Position numbers and translations under genes: made by a program. Shown here piece after piece: positions 9,823-18,784 of a stretch of 64,000 nucleotides of DNA. The DNA comes from Vreelandella glaciei (GTDB taxonomy: Bacteria; Pseudomonadota; Gammaproteobacteria; Pseudomonadales; Halomonadaceae). The notes beneath the pieces are model-generated. The model worked only from the letters and a program-made list of their open reading frames with translations, had not been told where the DNA came from and did no database searches. Numbering within the stretch: position 1 is the first letter of the stretch; the number at the start of each line of letters is the position of its first letter. The stretch covers positions 1 to 64,000 of the forward strand of contig NZ_JACCDE010000028.1 in the NCBI RefSeq assembly GCF_013415125.1. The letters run 5' to 3'.

Positions 9823-10554
9823 CTACAACCGTACAGGCAGGCTGCGGGTTAACCGCACTCCAATGGGACGCTCCCGCTCCCGGATCACGTCAATACCATA
9901 GGCCAGCACTTCCACCCCGCTGGCCGAGGCCTCTAAAAGCGCTGCCGCGTAAGTCGCGTCGATATGGGCTGCGGCGGCCACATCCGCAATGCCCTCATGG
10001 GCAACACAAAACAGTAGCACCGCACGCTCGCCCTGCTCTGCCAGCACTCGCAGCGAATGCAGATGCTTGGTACCGCGCACGCTTACCGAGTCTGGGAAGT
10101 AGCCGTGGCCGTCCTGCTCTTTGAGGGTGACCTGCTTCACCTCAACATACGCCCGCCCCCGTTCTGGATCCTCCAGCCTAAAATCCAGGCGAGCATCGGC
10201 CACTTTCACCTCCCGGCGCAGAGTGGCGTAGCCTGCCAATGGTGCCAAAGCCCCCGCCTCCAGCGCCGCTTCCACGATGCGGTTAGCGCGGCCGGTATGC
10301 ACCGAGGCGAGCGCCACCTGTCCATCCGCTTGGGGCAGCTCGATAAACTCCCAGGTCCAAGCAAGCTTGCGCTTGGGGTTATCGCTGGGTGACAACCACA
10401 CCCGGCACCCTGGCACGTTCACTGCCTTCATCGAGCCGGTATTGGGGCAGTGCGCGACCACCTCGCGGCCATCATCTAACAGGACATCGGCGAGAAAGCG
10501 CTTATAACGCTTGATCAGCGTGCCCGGCACCAGCGACGAATAAGACAGCATCAT
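9823..10554 (-). CDS. sfsA: DNA/RNA nuclease SfsA
   Basis: SfsA family protein, historically called sugar fermentation stimulation protein, with a PD-(D/E)XK nuclease-like fold. Family motifs visible are LIKRYKRFLADV near the N-terminus, VAHCPNTGSM, RLDFRLE, AYVEVKQVTL (with the catalytic ExK) and FPDSVSVRGTKHL. The 243 residues are family standard. Its start overlaps the stop of the upstream aminotransferase by 4 nt (ATGA on the minus strand), showing co-translation. The cellular role remains unclear in the family. Confidence 0.92.
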   Translation of the reverse strand: MMLSYSSLVPGTLIKRYKRFLADVLLDDGREVVAHCPNTGSMKAVNVPGCRVWLSPSDNPKRKLAWTWEFIELPQADGQVALASVHTGRANRIVEAALEAGALAPLAGYATLRREVKVADARLDFRLEDPERGRAYVEVKQVTLKEQDGHGYFPDSVSVRGTKHLHSLRVLAEQGERAVLLFCVAHEGIADVAAAAHIDATYAAALLEASASGVEVLAYGIDVIRERERPIGVRLTRSLPVRL

Positions 10555-11711
10555 AATCTGCCCACAAAGCGGGCAATCCGTGCCACTGCCTCTTCCAGGC
10601 GTGCGACATCATTGGTGAAGGCAATACGCACATGGTGTTCGCCACCACGCACGGCAAAATCGATGCCCGGGGTAATCGCCACGTTCTCCTCCTGCAACAG
10701 GCGCTCACAAAAGGCTTGGCTATCGCGGCTGTAGCGGGAGATATCCAGCCATAAATAGAACGCCCCCTGGGGCGGTATATCCGGCGCCAGCCCCAAGCCT
10801 GCAAGGCCCTCCAGCAGCACCTGGCGGCGCTCTTTCAGGGTTTCACGGCGCTGTTCAAGAATACCCCGGCACTCGGGCGTAAACGCCGCCAGGGCGGCAT
10901 GCTGCGAAGGCGTCGCCGCGGCTAGAAACATGTTTTGCGCCAGCCGCGTTAATGGCTCCACCGCATGCTCTGGCGCTACCAGCCAGCCCAGGCGCCAGCC
11001 GGTCATACCAAAATATTTTGAGAAGCTATTCACCACAAAGGCGTTGGCCGAGAGCGAGTTCGCCGACAGCGGCGCATCGTCGTAGTTGAGGCCCTGATAA
11101 ATCTCATCGACGATAACCTCGCCTTCACGTTCAGCAACTGCATCAAGCACTGCAGAGAGCTGTGGCGCGCTCAACGTGTGGCCGGTGGGGTTAGAGGGCG
11201 ACGCCAACATCGCCAGGCTAGTGTCCTTTCGCCAATGCTGGGCGACCAGGGCGGCATCCAACTGCCAGCCGCTCTCGCGCCCCACGGATATCGCATCGAT
11301 CTCTGCGCCCGCCAGGGCCATAAAGTGGCGATTGCAGGGGTAGTTAGGGTCAGCCATTAGCACCCGCGAGCCGCTTTCGACTAATAGCTGGCTGGCCAGC
11401 ATCAGCGCGCCTGAAGCACCCGGCGTTACCAAAATACGCGCTGGATCTACCGTGGCGTTAAAGTGCTCAGCATAGTGCCCGGCAATTGCTTCACGCAGTG
11501 CGGGTATCCCTGCCGCGGGGGTATAACGGGTAAGACCACTGGCCAGCGCCTGCTGCCCGGCAGCAATAATCGGCTCGGGAGTAACAAAATCCGGCTCGCC
11601 TACTTCCAGGTGAATCACATCGTGGCCGGCGGCTTCCCGCGTCTGGGCCATTTCCAGCAAATGCATGACCCGAAAAGGGGCAACGTGATCGACACGCGAA
11701 TTCCAGGCCAT
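10551..11711 (-). CDS. PLP-dependent class I/II aminotransferase
   Basis: Fold-type I aminotransferase of 386 residues, resembling the aspartate/tyrosine/aromatic group. The PLP Schiff-base lysine lies in VVNSFSKYFGMTGWRLGW. The motif ASPSNPTGHTL and a C-terminal arginine in HHVRIAFTN (carboxylate binding) are conserved. The substrate is not recognisable by eye. An aminotransferase at this position, divergent from dksA, is conserved in Pseudomonas. It is co-transcribed with sfsA downstream. Confidence 0.9.
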   Translation of the reverse strand: MAWNSRVDHVAPFRVMHLLEMAQTREAAGHDVIHLEVGEPDFVTPEPIIAAGQQALASGLTRYTPAAGIPALREAIAGHYAEHFNATVDPARILVTPGASGALMLASQLLVESGSRVLMADPNYPCNRHFMALAGAEIDAISVGRESGWQLDAALVAQHWRKDTSLAMLASPSNPTGHTLSAPQLSAVLDAVAEREGEVIVDEIYQGLNYDDAPLSANSLSANAFVVNSFSKYFGMTGWRLGWLVAPEHAVEPLTRLAQNMFLAAATPSQHAALAAFTPECRGILEQRRETLKERRQVLLEGLAGLGLAPDIPPQGAFYLWLDISRYSRDSQAFCERLLQEENVAITPGIDFAVRGGEHHVRIAFTNDVARLEEAVARIARFVGRL

Positions 11712-11928
11712 AACGGCTCCTTCAATCTAATCATTTTGTAAAACTGGGCAAATTTCGAAAAACTAACTAAAACATGGCGCTAGTCATATTCAAGGCCAAA
11801 CAATCGTCGAAAGCTCACCATTATGCTTGCAACCCAGTCATTTTTCAGCTAAACAAGCATCCCTTTGGCGTGAGATCGTGACAATCGCTCATGGTCGATC
11901 AGTAGTCACATATGTAAGGGGCAGTCCC

Positions 11929-12366
11929 ATGCCAGTAGCAGAAAAGAAACCGGAAGCGTCCAAGTCCTTCACCCCGTATGAGCCAGCGCCGGGTGAAGAG
12001 TATATGAACGAGCAGCAGCTAGCGCACTTCCGTCAGCTGCTGCTGGATTGGAAACAGGATCTCATGGAAGAGGTGGATCGTACCGTACGCCACCTGCAGG
12101 AAGATGCGAACAACTACGCCGACCCCGCCGACCGCGCTACCCAGGAAGAGGGCTTTAGCCTGGAACTGCGTACCCGGGATCGCGAGCGTAAGCTGCTCAA
12201 GAAAATTAACGAAACACTAGATAACATCGATGATGACGATTACGGCTTCTGCGAAGCCTGCGGCGTTGAAATCGGCATTCGGCGTTTAGAAGCTCGCCCC
12301 ACCGCCACCCTTTGCGTGGATTGCAAAACCCTGGCGGAACTCAAAGAGAAACAGCTAGGCGGCTGA
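11929..12366 (+). CDS. dksA: RNA polymerase-binding transcription factor DksA
   Basis: Binds the RNA polymerase secondary channel and, with ppGpp, represses rRNA and activates amino acid promoters. The coiled-coil tip has the DPADRA motif. The zinc finger is C-x2-C-x17-C-x2-C (CEACG ... CVDCK). The frame is open from 11827, but the ATG at 11929, preceded by TAAGGGG, gives 145 residues, matching the E. coli protein (151); the sequence from PGEEYMNEQQLAHF on is the family core. A strong terminator follows. It heads the dksA-gluQ-cbrAB-pcnB-folK-pan series known from Pseudomonas. Confidence 0.96.
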   Translation: MPVAEKKPEASKSFTPYEPAPGEEYMNEQQLAHFRQLLLDWKQDLMEEVDRTVRHLQEDANNYADPADRATQEEGFSLELRTRDRERKLLKKINETLDNIDDDDYGFCEACGVEIGIRRLEARPTATLCVDCKTLAELKEKQLGG

Positions 12367-12392
12367 GCACTAAATGACCGTGCTACTCGAAC

Positions 12393-12419
12393 GCGGGCAC
12401 CTTAGGGTGCCCGTTTTTG
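12393..12419 (+). terminator. Intrinsic terminator after dksA
   Basis: The 8-bp stem CGGGCACC/GGTGCCCG (12394-12401, 12406-12413) with a 4-nt loop is followed by TTTTTGT. It ends dksA before gluQ. Confidence 0.9.
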
Positions 12420-12482
12420 TGAACGGCTTTTTGTGAATGGCTTTTTTGTCAATAACCAGCCCCTCTCAACAATGACGCTACC

Positions 12483-13394
12483 ATGAATGATTTTGCTCGC
12501 TACCGGGGCCGCTTTGCCCCTACGCCCTCTGGCCCGCTGCACTTTGGCTCTTTGGTCGCCGCCTTAGGCAGCTATTTAGATGCCCGCGCAGCCGATGGGC
12601 AGTGGCTGGTGCGCATTGAAGATATCGACCCACCGCGCTGCCCTGAAGATGCGGCGAGCACTATCCTGCGCCAGCTGGAAACCTTCGGTCTGGAGTGGGA
12701 TGAAGCTGTCATGTGGCAACACACCCGCAGCGATGCTTACCAACAGGCGCTTGACCAGCTTATCCAGCTCGGCCTTGCCTACCCCTGCAGCTGTTCGCGT
12801 AAGCAGTGGCAGGCGTTTGATATCTACCCCGGCTGGTGCCGCGATGGCGTTTGCGATGCGAGTAAACCGCTGGCATGGCGGCTGCGCAGCGACCGTGGCG
12901 AACGCCCTATCCGCTGGCAAGACCGGCTGTTCGGCGAACAGCAGTTTGACCCGGCTGAACTAGGCGATGTGGTATTAAAGCGCAAAGATGACCTCTGGGC
13001 GTATCAGCTCGCCGTGGTCGTGGATGACGCCGAGCAGCAGATTACCGATGTGGTTCGCGGGCTCGACTTGCTCGATAACACCCCTTGGCAGCGCCAACTT
13101 CAGAGCGCGCTTCAGCTGCCGCAGCCGCGCTACCTGCATCTGCCGCTCATTGTGACCGCTGAAGGGCAAAAGCTCTCCAAGCAAAACCTGGCCCCGGCTC
13201 TGGCAGAAGACGAGCAGGGGCTACGCCAGCAGCTCTTTCAGGCGCTGGAAGCGCTTGATCAGGCACCGCCCCAAGAACTTGCCTCAGAGCCCCAGGCGAC
13301 TCAGCTACACTGGGCGGTAGCGAACTGGTCGTTGGCACGGCTAAGCCCCACGGCACACCGTTTAAATCCCTCTTCACCTCCAGCAGGAGATTGA
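12483..13394 (+). CDS. gluQ: tRNA glutamyl-Q(34) synthetase GluQRS
   Basis: Truncated glutamyl-tRNA synthetase-like enzyme that glutamylates queuosine at position 34 of tRNA-Asp. It has the catalytic core only: the class I HIGH-like motif (LHFGS near residue 20), a cysteine cluster for zinc (YPCSCSRKQW ... YPGWCRDGVC) and a KMSKS-like KLSKQ. It lacks the anticodon-binding domain of GltX, and 303 residues is family size. It follows dksA, as in E. coli and Pseudomonas. A small ORF begins 2 nt after its stop. Confidence 0.93.
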   Translation: MNDFARYRGRFAPTPSGPLHFGSLVAALGSYLDARAADGQWLVRIEDIDPPRCPEDAASTILRQLETFGLEWDEAVMWQHTRSDAYQQALDQLIQLGLAYPCSCSRKQWQAFDIYPGWCRDGVCDASKPLAWRLRSDRGERPIRWQDRLFGEQQFDPAELGDVVLKRKDDLWAYQLAVVVDDAEQQITDVVRGLDLLDNTPWQRQLQSALQLPQPRYLHLPLIVTAEGQKLSKQNLAPALAEDEQGLRQQLFQALEALDQAPPQELASEPQATQLHWAVANWSLARLSPTAHRLNPSSPPAGD

Positions 13395-13395
13395 T

Positions 13396-13572
13396 ATGTA
13401 CGTCTACCGCATCATGCTGTTTTTGGTGTTTGGCGGTTACCTGCTCTCTCCGCTACTGATGAATGGCTGGAGCGACCCTGAGGCCGCCTGGTACCGACCG
13501 TTTGCGATTTGGGGTGGTTTGATTGCGTTAACCCTCTGGCTGGAGCAGAAAAGGAAGCTTGATGAACGTTGA
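13396..13572 (+). CDS. cbrX: Small membrane protein upstream of cbrA (CbrX-like)
   Basis: A 58-codon ORF. Its ATG lies 5 bp after AGGAGA (13385-13390), directly following gluQ, and it ends 11 nt inside cbrA. The product has a hydrophobic N-terminus (MLFLVFGGYLLSPLLMNGW), a second hydrophobic stretch (FAIWGGLIALTLWLE) and a charged tail (QKRKLDER), so two short membrane segments are likely. From memory, Pseudomonas has a small ORF called cbrX in the same place, overlapping cbrA. The cbrA ribosome-binding site (AAGGAA, 13551-13556) is inside this ORF, so translation of the two is probably coupled. The existence of the gene is well supported; the name rests on position. Confidence 0.75.
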   Translation: MYVYRIMLFLVFGGYLLSPLLMNGWSDPEAAWYRPFAIWGGLIALTLWLEQKRKLDER

Positions 13573-16522
13573 GATGCACGTTGAGATAGTCGGCGTGCTG
13601 CTGCTTGGGCTGGGCTACCTGGCACTGCTGTTTGGCTGCGGTTTTGCAGTAGAGCGTGGCTGGGTGCCGGTGCGCATTACCCGTCACCCGATTGTTTACA
13701 CCCTTGCTCTGGGTGTTTATGCCAGCGCCTGGGCAATCTACGGCAGCGTCGAAATGGCGGCCAACGCGGGGTTTGGCTTCCTTGCCTACTACCTGGGCGC
13801 GGCGGGTGCCTTCTTACTCGCCCCTGTGCTGCTGGTACCGATCCAGCGCATCACCCGCACCTATCAATTGACCTCGCTGGCGGATCTGTTTGCCTTTCGC
13901 TTTCGTTCCCGGTGGGCGGGTACGCTGGTCACCCTCGTCAGCCTACTGGCGGTGCTGCCACTGCTCGGCATTCAAGTCAAAACCCTGAGCGAAGCCATCA
14001 ATATCATCACCGTCAGCCAGGCAGGCGCTGGCATTGCGCTGCTTTTTTGCGCCGTCATTGCCGCCTTTGCGGTCATTTTCGGGGCCCGCCACAGTCAGTC
14101 TTACGGTCGCCACGATACCCTGCTTAGCGCCATTGCGTTTGAATCCATTGTTAAACTGCTAGCCATGCTGGGCCTGGGTGCGGTGGCGCTATGGATGGTG
14201 TTTGATGGCCCAGGTGATTTGCAGCTTTGGCTAGAAGGACCAGGCGCTATCCTCCAGCACCAGACACCCAAACTTGACCCTGCCCAGTGGCGCACCCTGC
14301 TGCTACTGTTTTTTGCGGCGGCGTTTATGATGCCGCACCTATTTCATATCAGTTTTGCAGAAAGCCTGTCGCGGCATACCCTGCTACAAGCGAGCTGGGC
14401 ACTGCCGCTGTTTCTACTGCTAATGGCGCTGCCCGTGCCGTTGATTTGGTGGGCCGCGCAGTCGGTTAATCCCGACATCCCCATCGCCGCCTATGCCGCC
14501 TACCTAATGAGCGAACACTGGTGGGTAGGGGCGCTGGCGTTTATCGGCGGGCTAGCCGCCACCAGCGGCACCATGATTATGATTGCGTTGGCGCTTTCCG
14601 GCATGGTGCTTAATCATATTGTGCTGGTAGCGAGGCCCCCTGAGGCGCGCAGTGATCTCTACGGCTGGCTGCTGTGGCTGCGCCGTGGTTTAGTGGTCGC
14701 GGTGATTATCGGCGGCTGGGTGTTTTACCAGTGGGTAGGTCGCCACCATGGTCTCATCGGCTTGGGGTTAGCCGCGTTTGTCGGCATGGCCCAGTGCCTG
14801 CCTGGCATGCTGGCGCTGCTCTATTGGCCGGGCGCTAACCGTAAAGGCATGATTATTGGCCTAATAGCAGGTGTGGGCGTGTGGCTTTGGGGTCTATGGC
14901 TGCCACTCATGTTTTCGCTACCCGTACCGACGCTACCTTTTACACCGCTTACCGACACTGGGGCACCGGTTTGGTACAACGTCACGCTGCTTTCGTTAGC
15001 GGTCAATATCCTGCTGCTGATTGTGGTATCGCTGTTTACGCGCATTTCTGAAGGGGAGCAGTCCGCCGCAGAAGCGTGCTCAGTCGATGCGGTTATTCGC
15101 TCCAAGCGTTTTCCGCTAGAAGCCGCTACGGCGAGTGACTTTTCTACCCATTTAGCCCACGCCCTCGGCGATGAGGCGGCTAGCCGTGAAGTTAACCGGG
15201 CCCTGAAAGCGCTCAACTTTACACCCCAGGAGCGCCGACCTTACGCGCTGCGTCGCTTGCGTGACCGTATTCAGGCCAATCTCTCGGGCCTAATGGGGCC
15301 ATCGGTGGCGCGAGACATTGTTGATCGCTACCTTCCCTACCGCCACGACGACGCCCCGGAAACCGACGATATTCACTTCGTTGAAAGCCGCTTGGAAGCC
15401 TACCGCTCACGGCTAACAGGGTTAGCCCGTGAACTCGACGGTTTGCGCCGCCACCACCGCCAGACCCTAGCTTATTTACCGGTGGGACTTTGTGTCCTGG
15501 GCGATGACGATGAGCTGTTAATGTGGAATCAAGCGCTTTCACAACTTTCGGGCATTAGCGGTGAAAGCGTGATTGGCTCACGCCGCGATAGCCTGCCTGC
15601 CCCCTGGCCAAGCCTGTTGGGCAGCGTGTTAGATGCGACGTCAGGCCCGCTCTACAAGCAGGCGGTGACGCTACATGGCAAGGATTACTTTCTGACCCTG
15701 CACAAAGCGATTCTCAGCGGCAATGACAGCCGTGGCGGCAGCGTTATTCTGATTGAAGACCATACCGAAATGAAGTGGTTGGAAGATGAGTTGGTGCATG
15801 CGGCGCGCCTTGCCTCTATCGGCCAGTTAGCCGCCGGGGTCGCCCACGAAATTGGCAACCCGATTACCGGCATCTCGTCGCTGGCGCAAAATTTACGCTA
15901 CGACACCAACGACCCCGCCCTACTGGAGACTGCCGATCAAATCCAGCAGTTAACCCAGCGGGTCACCAAAATCGTTAACTCACTGGTGGGTTTTGCCCAT
16001 GGAGGGCGCCAATCGGTGCCGCTCCCGACCTCGCCTGTGGCGCTCGCATCGATTAGCGAGGATGCGCTGCACTTGATCCACCTCGCCCGCTCGGGAGAGG
16101 ATGTTACCTTAACCAATGCAACACCTGACGATGTGGTAGTACGCGGCGATGCCCAGCGATTAACCCAAGTGATGGTCAACCTGCTGAGCAATGCCCGGGA
16201 TGCCTGCGGCCAGGGCGGAGAAGTTCACATCACCGCAGGGCGCCATGAGCAGCTTGCCTGGTGGCGGATAACCGATAACGGCCAGGGCATCGACCCACGA
16301 GTGCGCGAGCATTTATTCGAGCCCTTTACCACTACCAAGCCAGCAGGCGAAGGCACCGGCCTGGGACTTTCACTGGCTTATCAGATTATCAACGAACACC
16401 AGGGTAAGATAGACGTGGCCTCGCCACCGCCCGGACAGCCTCGCGGCACCGCCATTACGCTTTGGCTGCCGCTTTACCAACAGGATGATCAGCCAGCTCA
16501 TGCCCAGGATTCTGATTGTTGA
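13562..16522 (+). CDS. cbrA: Sensor histidine kinase CbrA
   Basis: Membrane sensor of the CbrAB system, which balances carbon and nitrogen use. The N-terminal half is a sodium/solute-symporter-like region with about 13 membrane segments, then a linker, a PAS domain (about residues 630-740), HisKA with the phospho-acceptor in VAHEIGNP (about His762), and a HATPase domain with [24 protein letters not shown] and GTGLGLSLA. The length of 986 residues is normal for CbrA. The start ATG at 13562 has AAGGAA 5 bp upstream, inside the preceding small ORF. Its 3' end overlaps cbrB. Confidence 0.94.
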   Translation: MNVEMHVEIVGVLLLGLGYLALLFGCGFAVERGWVPVRITRHPIVYTLALGVYASAWAIYGSVEMAANAGFGFLAYYLGAAGAFLLAPVLLVPIQRITRTYQLTSLADLFAFRFRSRWAGTLVTLVSLLAVLPLLGIQVKTLSEAINIITVSQAGAGIALLFCAVIAAFAVIFGARHSQSYGRHDTLLSAIAFESIVKLLAMLGLGAVALWMVFDGPGDLQLWLEGPGAILQHQTPKLDPAQWRTLLLLFFAAAFMMPHLFHISFAESLSRHTLLQASWALPLFLLLMALPVPLIWWAAQSVNPDIPIAAYAAYLMSEHWWVGALAFIGGLAATSGTMIMIALALSGMVLNHIVLVARPPEARSDLYGWLLWLRRGLVVAVIIGGWVFYQWVGRHHGLIGLGLAAFVGMAQCLPGMLALLYWPGANRKGMIIGLIAGVGVWLWGLWLPLMFSLPVPTLPFTPLTDTGAPVWYNVTLLSLAVNILLLIVVSLFTRISEGEQSAAEACSVDAVIRSKRFPLEAATASDFSTHLAHALGDEAASREVNRALKALNFTPQERRPYALRRLRDRIQANLSGLMGPSVARDIVDRYLPYRHDDAPETDDIHFVESRLEAYRSRLTGLARELDGLRRHHRQTLAYLPVGLCVLGDDDELLMWNQALSQLSGISGESVIGSRRDSLPAPWPSLLGSVLDATSGPLYKQAVTLHGKDYFLTLHKAILSGNDSRGGSVILIEDHTEMKWLEDELVHAARLASIGQLAAGVAHEIGNPITGISSLAQNLRYDTNDPALLETADQIQQLTQRVTKIVNSLVGFAHGGRQSVPLPTSPVALASISEDALHLIHLARSGEDVTLTNATPDDVVVRGDAQRLTQVMVNLLSNARDACGQGGEVHITAGRHEQLAWWRITDNGQGIDPRVREHLFEPFTTTKPAGEGTGLGLSLAYQIINEHQGKIDVASPPPGQPRGTAITLWLPLYQQDDQPAHAQDSDC

Positions 16523-17888
16523 AGATGAAGCGATTATTCGCAGCGCGTTAAAGCGCCTACTGGAACGCCACGACTATACGGTCAGCGAAGCAGGCAGCGC
16601 TGAGGAGGCCAGCCAGCTTGAACTCACAGGGTTCGACCTCATCATCAGCGACCTGCGCCTGCCGGGCGAGCCTGGCACTACGCTGATCGCGGCTTCAAGC
16701 CCCGTGCCGGTTCTGATCATGACCAGCTACGCCAGCATGCGCTCTGCCGTGGAGTCGCTCAAACAGGGCGCCGTGGACTACGTTGCCAAGCCGTTCGACC
16801 ATGCGGAGCTGCTGGAAACCGTTGAGCGAATTCTGCACAAGCAGTCGATGCAGCAGAGCCCACCGCCGGATATCACCGATGCCGGCGGCGGCCGCCAGAC
16901 TATGATCGGCAACTGCGTTGCCATGCAGCAGGTCTACACCCGCATTAGTAAAACCGCCCCCGCCGATGTCACCGTACTGGTTCTGGGCGAGTCGGGCACC
17001 GGTAAGGAGCTGGTGGCACGCGCGATTCACCAGCAGAGCAAGCGCGCCAAAGCACCGCTGATCTGCGTCAACTGCGCGGCGATTCCTGAAACGCTGATCG
17101 AGTCCGAGCTGTTTGGCCATGAAAAAGGGGCTTTTACCGGCGCCAGCGCCGCGCGCACCGGGTTGGTCGAAGCAGCCGATGGCGGCACGCTGTTTTTGGA
17201 TGAGATTGGTGAGCTGCCGCTGGATGCTCAAGCACGGCTGTTACGTGTACTCCAAGAGGGCGAAATACGTAAAATTGGCTCGGTGGAAACCCGCCACGTT
17301 AACGTCCGGCTAATTGCGGCCACCCATCGCGACCTGCGGGCACTGTCAAAAACCGGTGAGTTCCGCCTTGATCTTTATTACCGGCTGAACGTGATGCAGA
17401 TCGAGCTGCCGCCACTGCGCGAGCGCGAGGATGACGTGCTCGAGATCGCTGACATTCTGCTCGATAAAGCATGTAAGCGTCATGAACGGACCGGTCTGCG
17501 TTTATCACGTGCTGCCCGTCAGGACTTGCGCGACTACCCTTGGCCAGGCAACGTGCGCGAGCTGGAGAATGCCCTTGAGCGTGGCGTCATTCTTGCTGAG
17601 GGACATTTGATCCACCCGGATGATTTAGGTTTAGCGCCCATTACCACTCGGCCTCATGCTCCCTCAACGACCACTCCCGCCACCTCTGGCAGTGCAGATA
17701 ATACCGCGGAAGAAAATGAAGACGACCTCTCGTTAGAGGATTACTTTCAGCATTTTGTACTCGAGCACCAGGATCAAATGAGTGAAACCGAACTGGCACA
17801 AAAACTGGGTATTAGCCGTAAAAATCTTTGGGAGCGGCGCCAACGGCTTGGCATACCGCGCAAAAAAACCGCCCGGCGCCCAGGCTAA
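16500..17888 (+). CDS. cbrB: Sigma-54-dependent response regulator CbrB
   Basis: NtrC-type activator partnered with CbrA. The receiver domain has the phospho-acceptor Asp in IISDLRLPG (about residue 50) and the lysine in AKPFDH. The AAA+ domain has Walker A GESGTGKE, the sigma-54 contact loop GAFTGA and Walker [13 protein letters not shown] Fis-type helix-turn-helix lies at the C-terminus ([20 protein letters not shown]). Start at 16500 ([10 protein letters not shown]) fits the family; an in-frame ATG at 16485 would add five residues. It overlaps the end of cbrA. In Pseudomonas it switches on CrcZ from a sigma-54 promoter, and such a promoter lies just downstream here. Confidence 0.94.
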   Translation: MPRILIVEDEAIIRSALKRLLERHDYTVSEAGSAEEASQLELTGFDLIISDLRLPGEPGTTLIAASSPVPVLIMTSYASMRSAVESLKQGAVDYVAKPFDHAELLETVERILHKQSMQQSPPPDITDAGGGRQTMIGNCVAMQQVYTRISKTAPADVTVLVLGESGTGKELVARAIHQQSKRAKAPLICVNCAAIPETLIESELFGHEKGAFTGASAARTGLVEAADGGTLFLDEIGELPLDAQARLLRVLQEGEIRKIGSVETRHVNVRLIAATHRDLRALSKTGEFRLDLYYRLNVMQIELPPLREREDDVLEIADILLDKACKRHERTGLRLSRAARQDLRDYPWPGNVRELENALERGVILAEGHLIHPDDLGLAPITTRPHAPSTTTPATSGSADNTAEENEDDLSLEDYFQHFVLEHQDQMSETELAQKLGISRKNLWERRQRLGIPRKKTARRPG

Positions 17889-17993
17889 GCCCCCCAGGGG
17901 CGCCTAGCTACCCGAACGCCTCGCGCCCTCTACGACCATTGTCTAATACACTGATTTAAATAAGAAATACCCTACTCCCTGCTACCCTGACAC

Positions 17994-18044
17994 TGTTACC
18001 TTCCCACACAAAGCCGCGCACAAACGGACCCAGAAGGGGTAACA
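17994..18044. promoter_or_regulatory. Candidate upstream activator half-sites for CbrB
   Basis: TGTTAC (17994-17999) and its reverse complement GTAACA (18039-18044) lie about 75-125 bp upstream of the sigma-54 -24 element, the right place for an NtrC-type enhancer. From memory, CbrB sites in Pseudomonas contain TGTTAC/GTAACA, but with a shorter gap than the 39 nt here. This is suggestive only. Confidence 0.35.
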
Positions 18045-18117
18045 CTTTTTGCGCCGCTAAGTTCCACCACGTTCAAAAAAACGCCAACCTTCTGAAATTT
18101 ATAATTTATTAAATAGG

Positions 18118-18133
18118 TGGCACAGCGTCTGCA
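18118..18133 (+). promoter_or_regulatory. Sigma-54 promoter of the CrcZ-like RNA
   Basis: TGGCACAGCGTCTGCA has GG at -24 and GC at -12 separated by exactly 10 bp, as required for RpoN promoters, and a full TGGCAC half. Transcription should begin near 18144. An AT-rich stretch lies just upstream (18096-18115). Confidence 0.8.
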
Positions 18134-18143
18134 GTATTACTGG

Positions 18144-18607
18144 GTAAGAAAAACAAACTGGGCATAGCGCCAGGTCACTAACAAAAACAACATGACCTCG
18201 CCAGAACCTGAGCTACAACAAAAACAACAGAGCCAGGTAGAGATAACGGTACTAATAAGAACAACAGGCTTGAGTCTCATTACTTGCTTGCGCAGGCAAC
18301 ACAGGCGCAGCTAACAATAATAAAAGTAGCAAGTGGCCCGAAAGGACGCGACGTACAACGTGACTTGGCATCCTAACAACAACAATAGCTGTCAGTGTGT
18401 ACACCCCGGCGCCAATAATAATTCCCCGGGGGGGAGAAAAGTTCGCGGTTGGATTATTGTTTTGAATACGAGGCGGTCGGAGCGATTGCGATCCTAACGC
18501 CTACCGACTGCGGTGCGTATTCAGGGCGATGTGCCATCATGAAGAAAAACAGCAGCACGGACGCTGATTGATTGCTTTATAGGGGAGGCTCTCTTAGCCT
18601 CCCCTTT
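18144..18607 (+). ncRNA. crcZ: CrcZ-like catabolite repression small RNA
   Basis: This is non-coding DNA between cbrB and pcnB, the position of crcZ in Pseudomonas, where CrcZ sequesters the RNA chaperone Hfq (with Crc) and so relieves carbon catabolite repression. The predicted RNA of about 464 nt starts 12 nt after a sigma-54 -12 element and ends at a GC-rich hairpin. Eight clusters match the A-rich Hfq motif AANAANAA, many as overlapping copies: 18146-18156, 18180-18190, 18217-18227, 18254-18264, 18313-18323, 18375-18385, 18414-18421 and 18542-18549. Seven of the eight lie in the first 280 nt, and the motif at 18414 sits in the loop between CCCCGG and CCGGGG. A long stem (TGAATACG near 18462, CGTATTCA near 18516) structures the 3' part. 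The CrcZ name is inferred from architecture and synteny, not alignment. Confidence 0.8.
18581..18607 (+). terminator. Terminator hairpin of the CrcZ-like RNA
   Basis: A perfect 10-bp stem (AGGGGAGGCT 18581-18590, AGCCTCCCCT 18596-18605) with a 5-nt loop is followed by a short T-run (TTT at 18605-18607). The weak T-tract leaves room for some read-through into pcnB. Confidence 0.75.
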
Positions 18608-18784
18608 CCGTGTCTGGACACTTGAGTTTATGCAAACCAGCGTCAAATGCTTTGCAAGCCTTGGGGGGTCGGATACACTCGAACATTAACTTTCTATGTT
18701 AGGTACTCATTTGGTGTGCTTTTTACATAGTCATGTTACGCAATACTTGACTTTTTTATGTACCCTGCGAGTTGAAATCGTCGC

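Noticed and set aside
11827..11928. 34-residue N-terminal extension of dksA
   Set aside because: No family similarity, and the internal ATG at 11929 has a ribosome-binding site.
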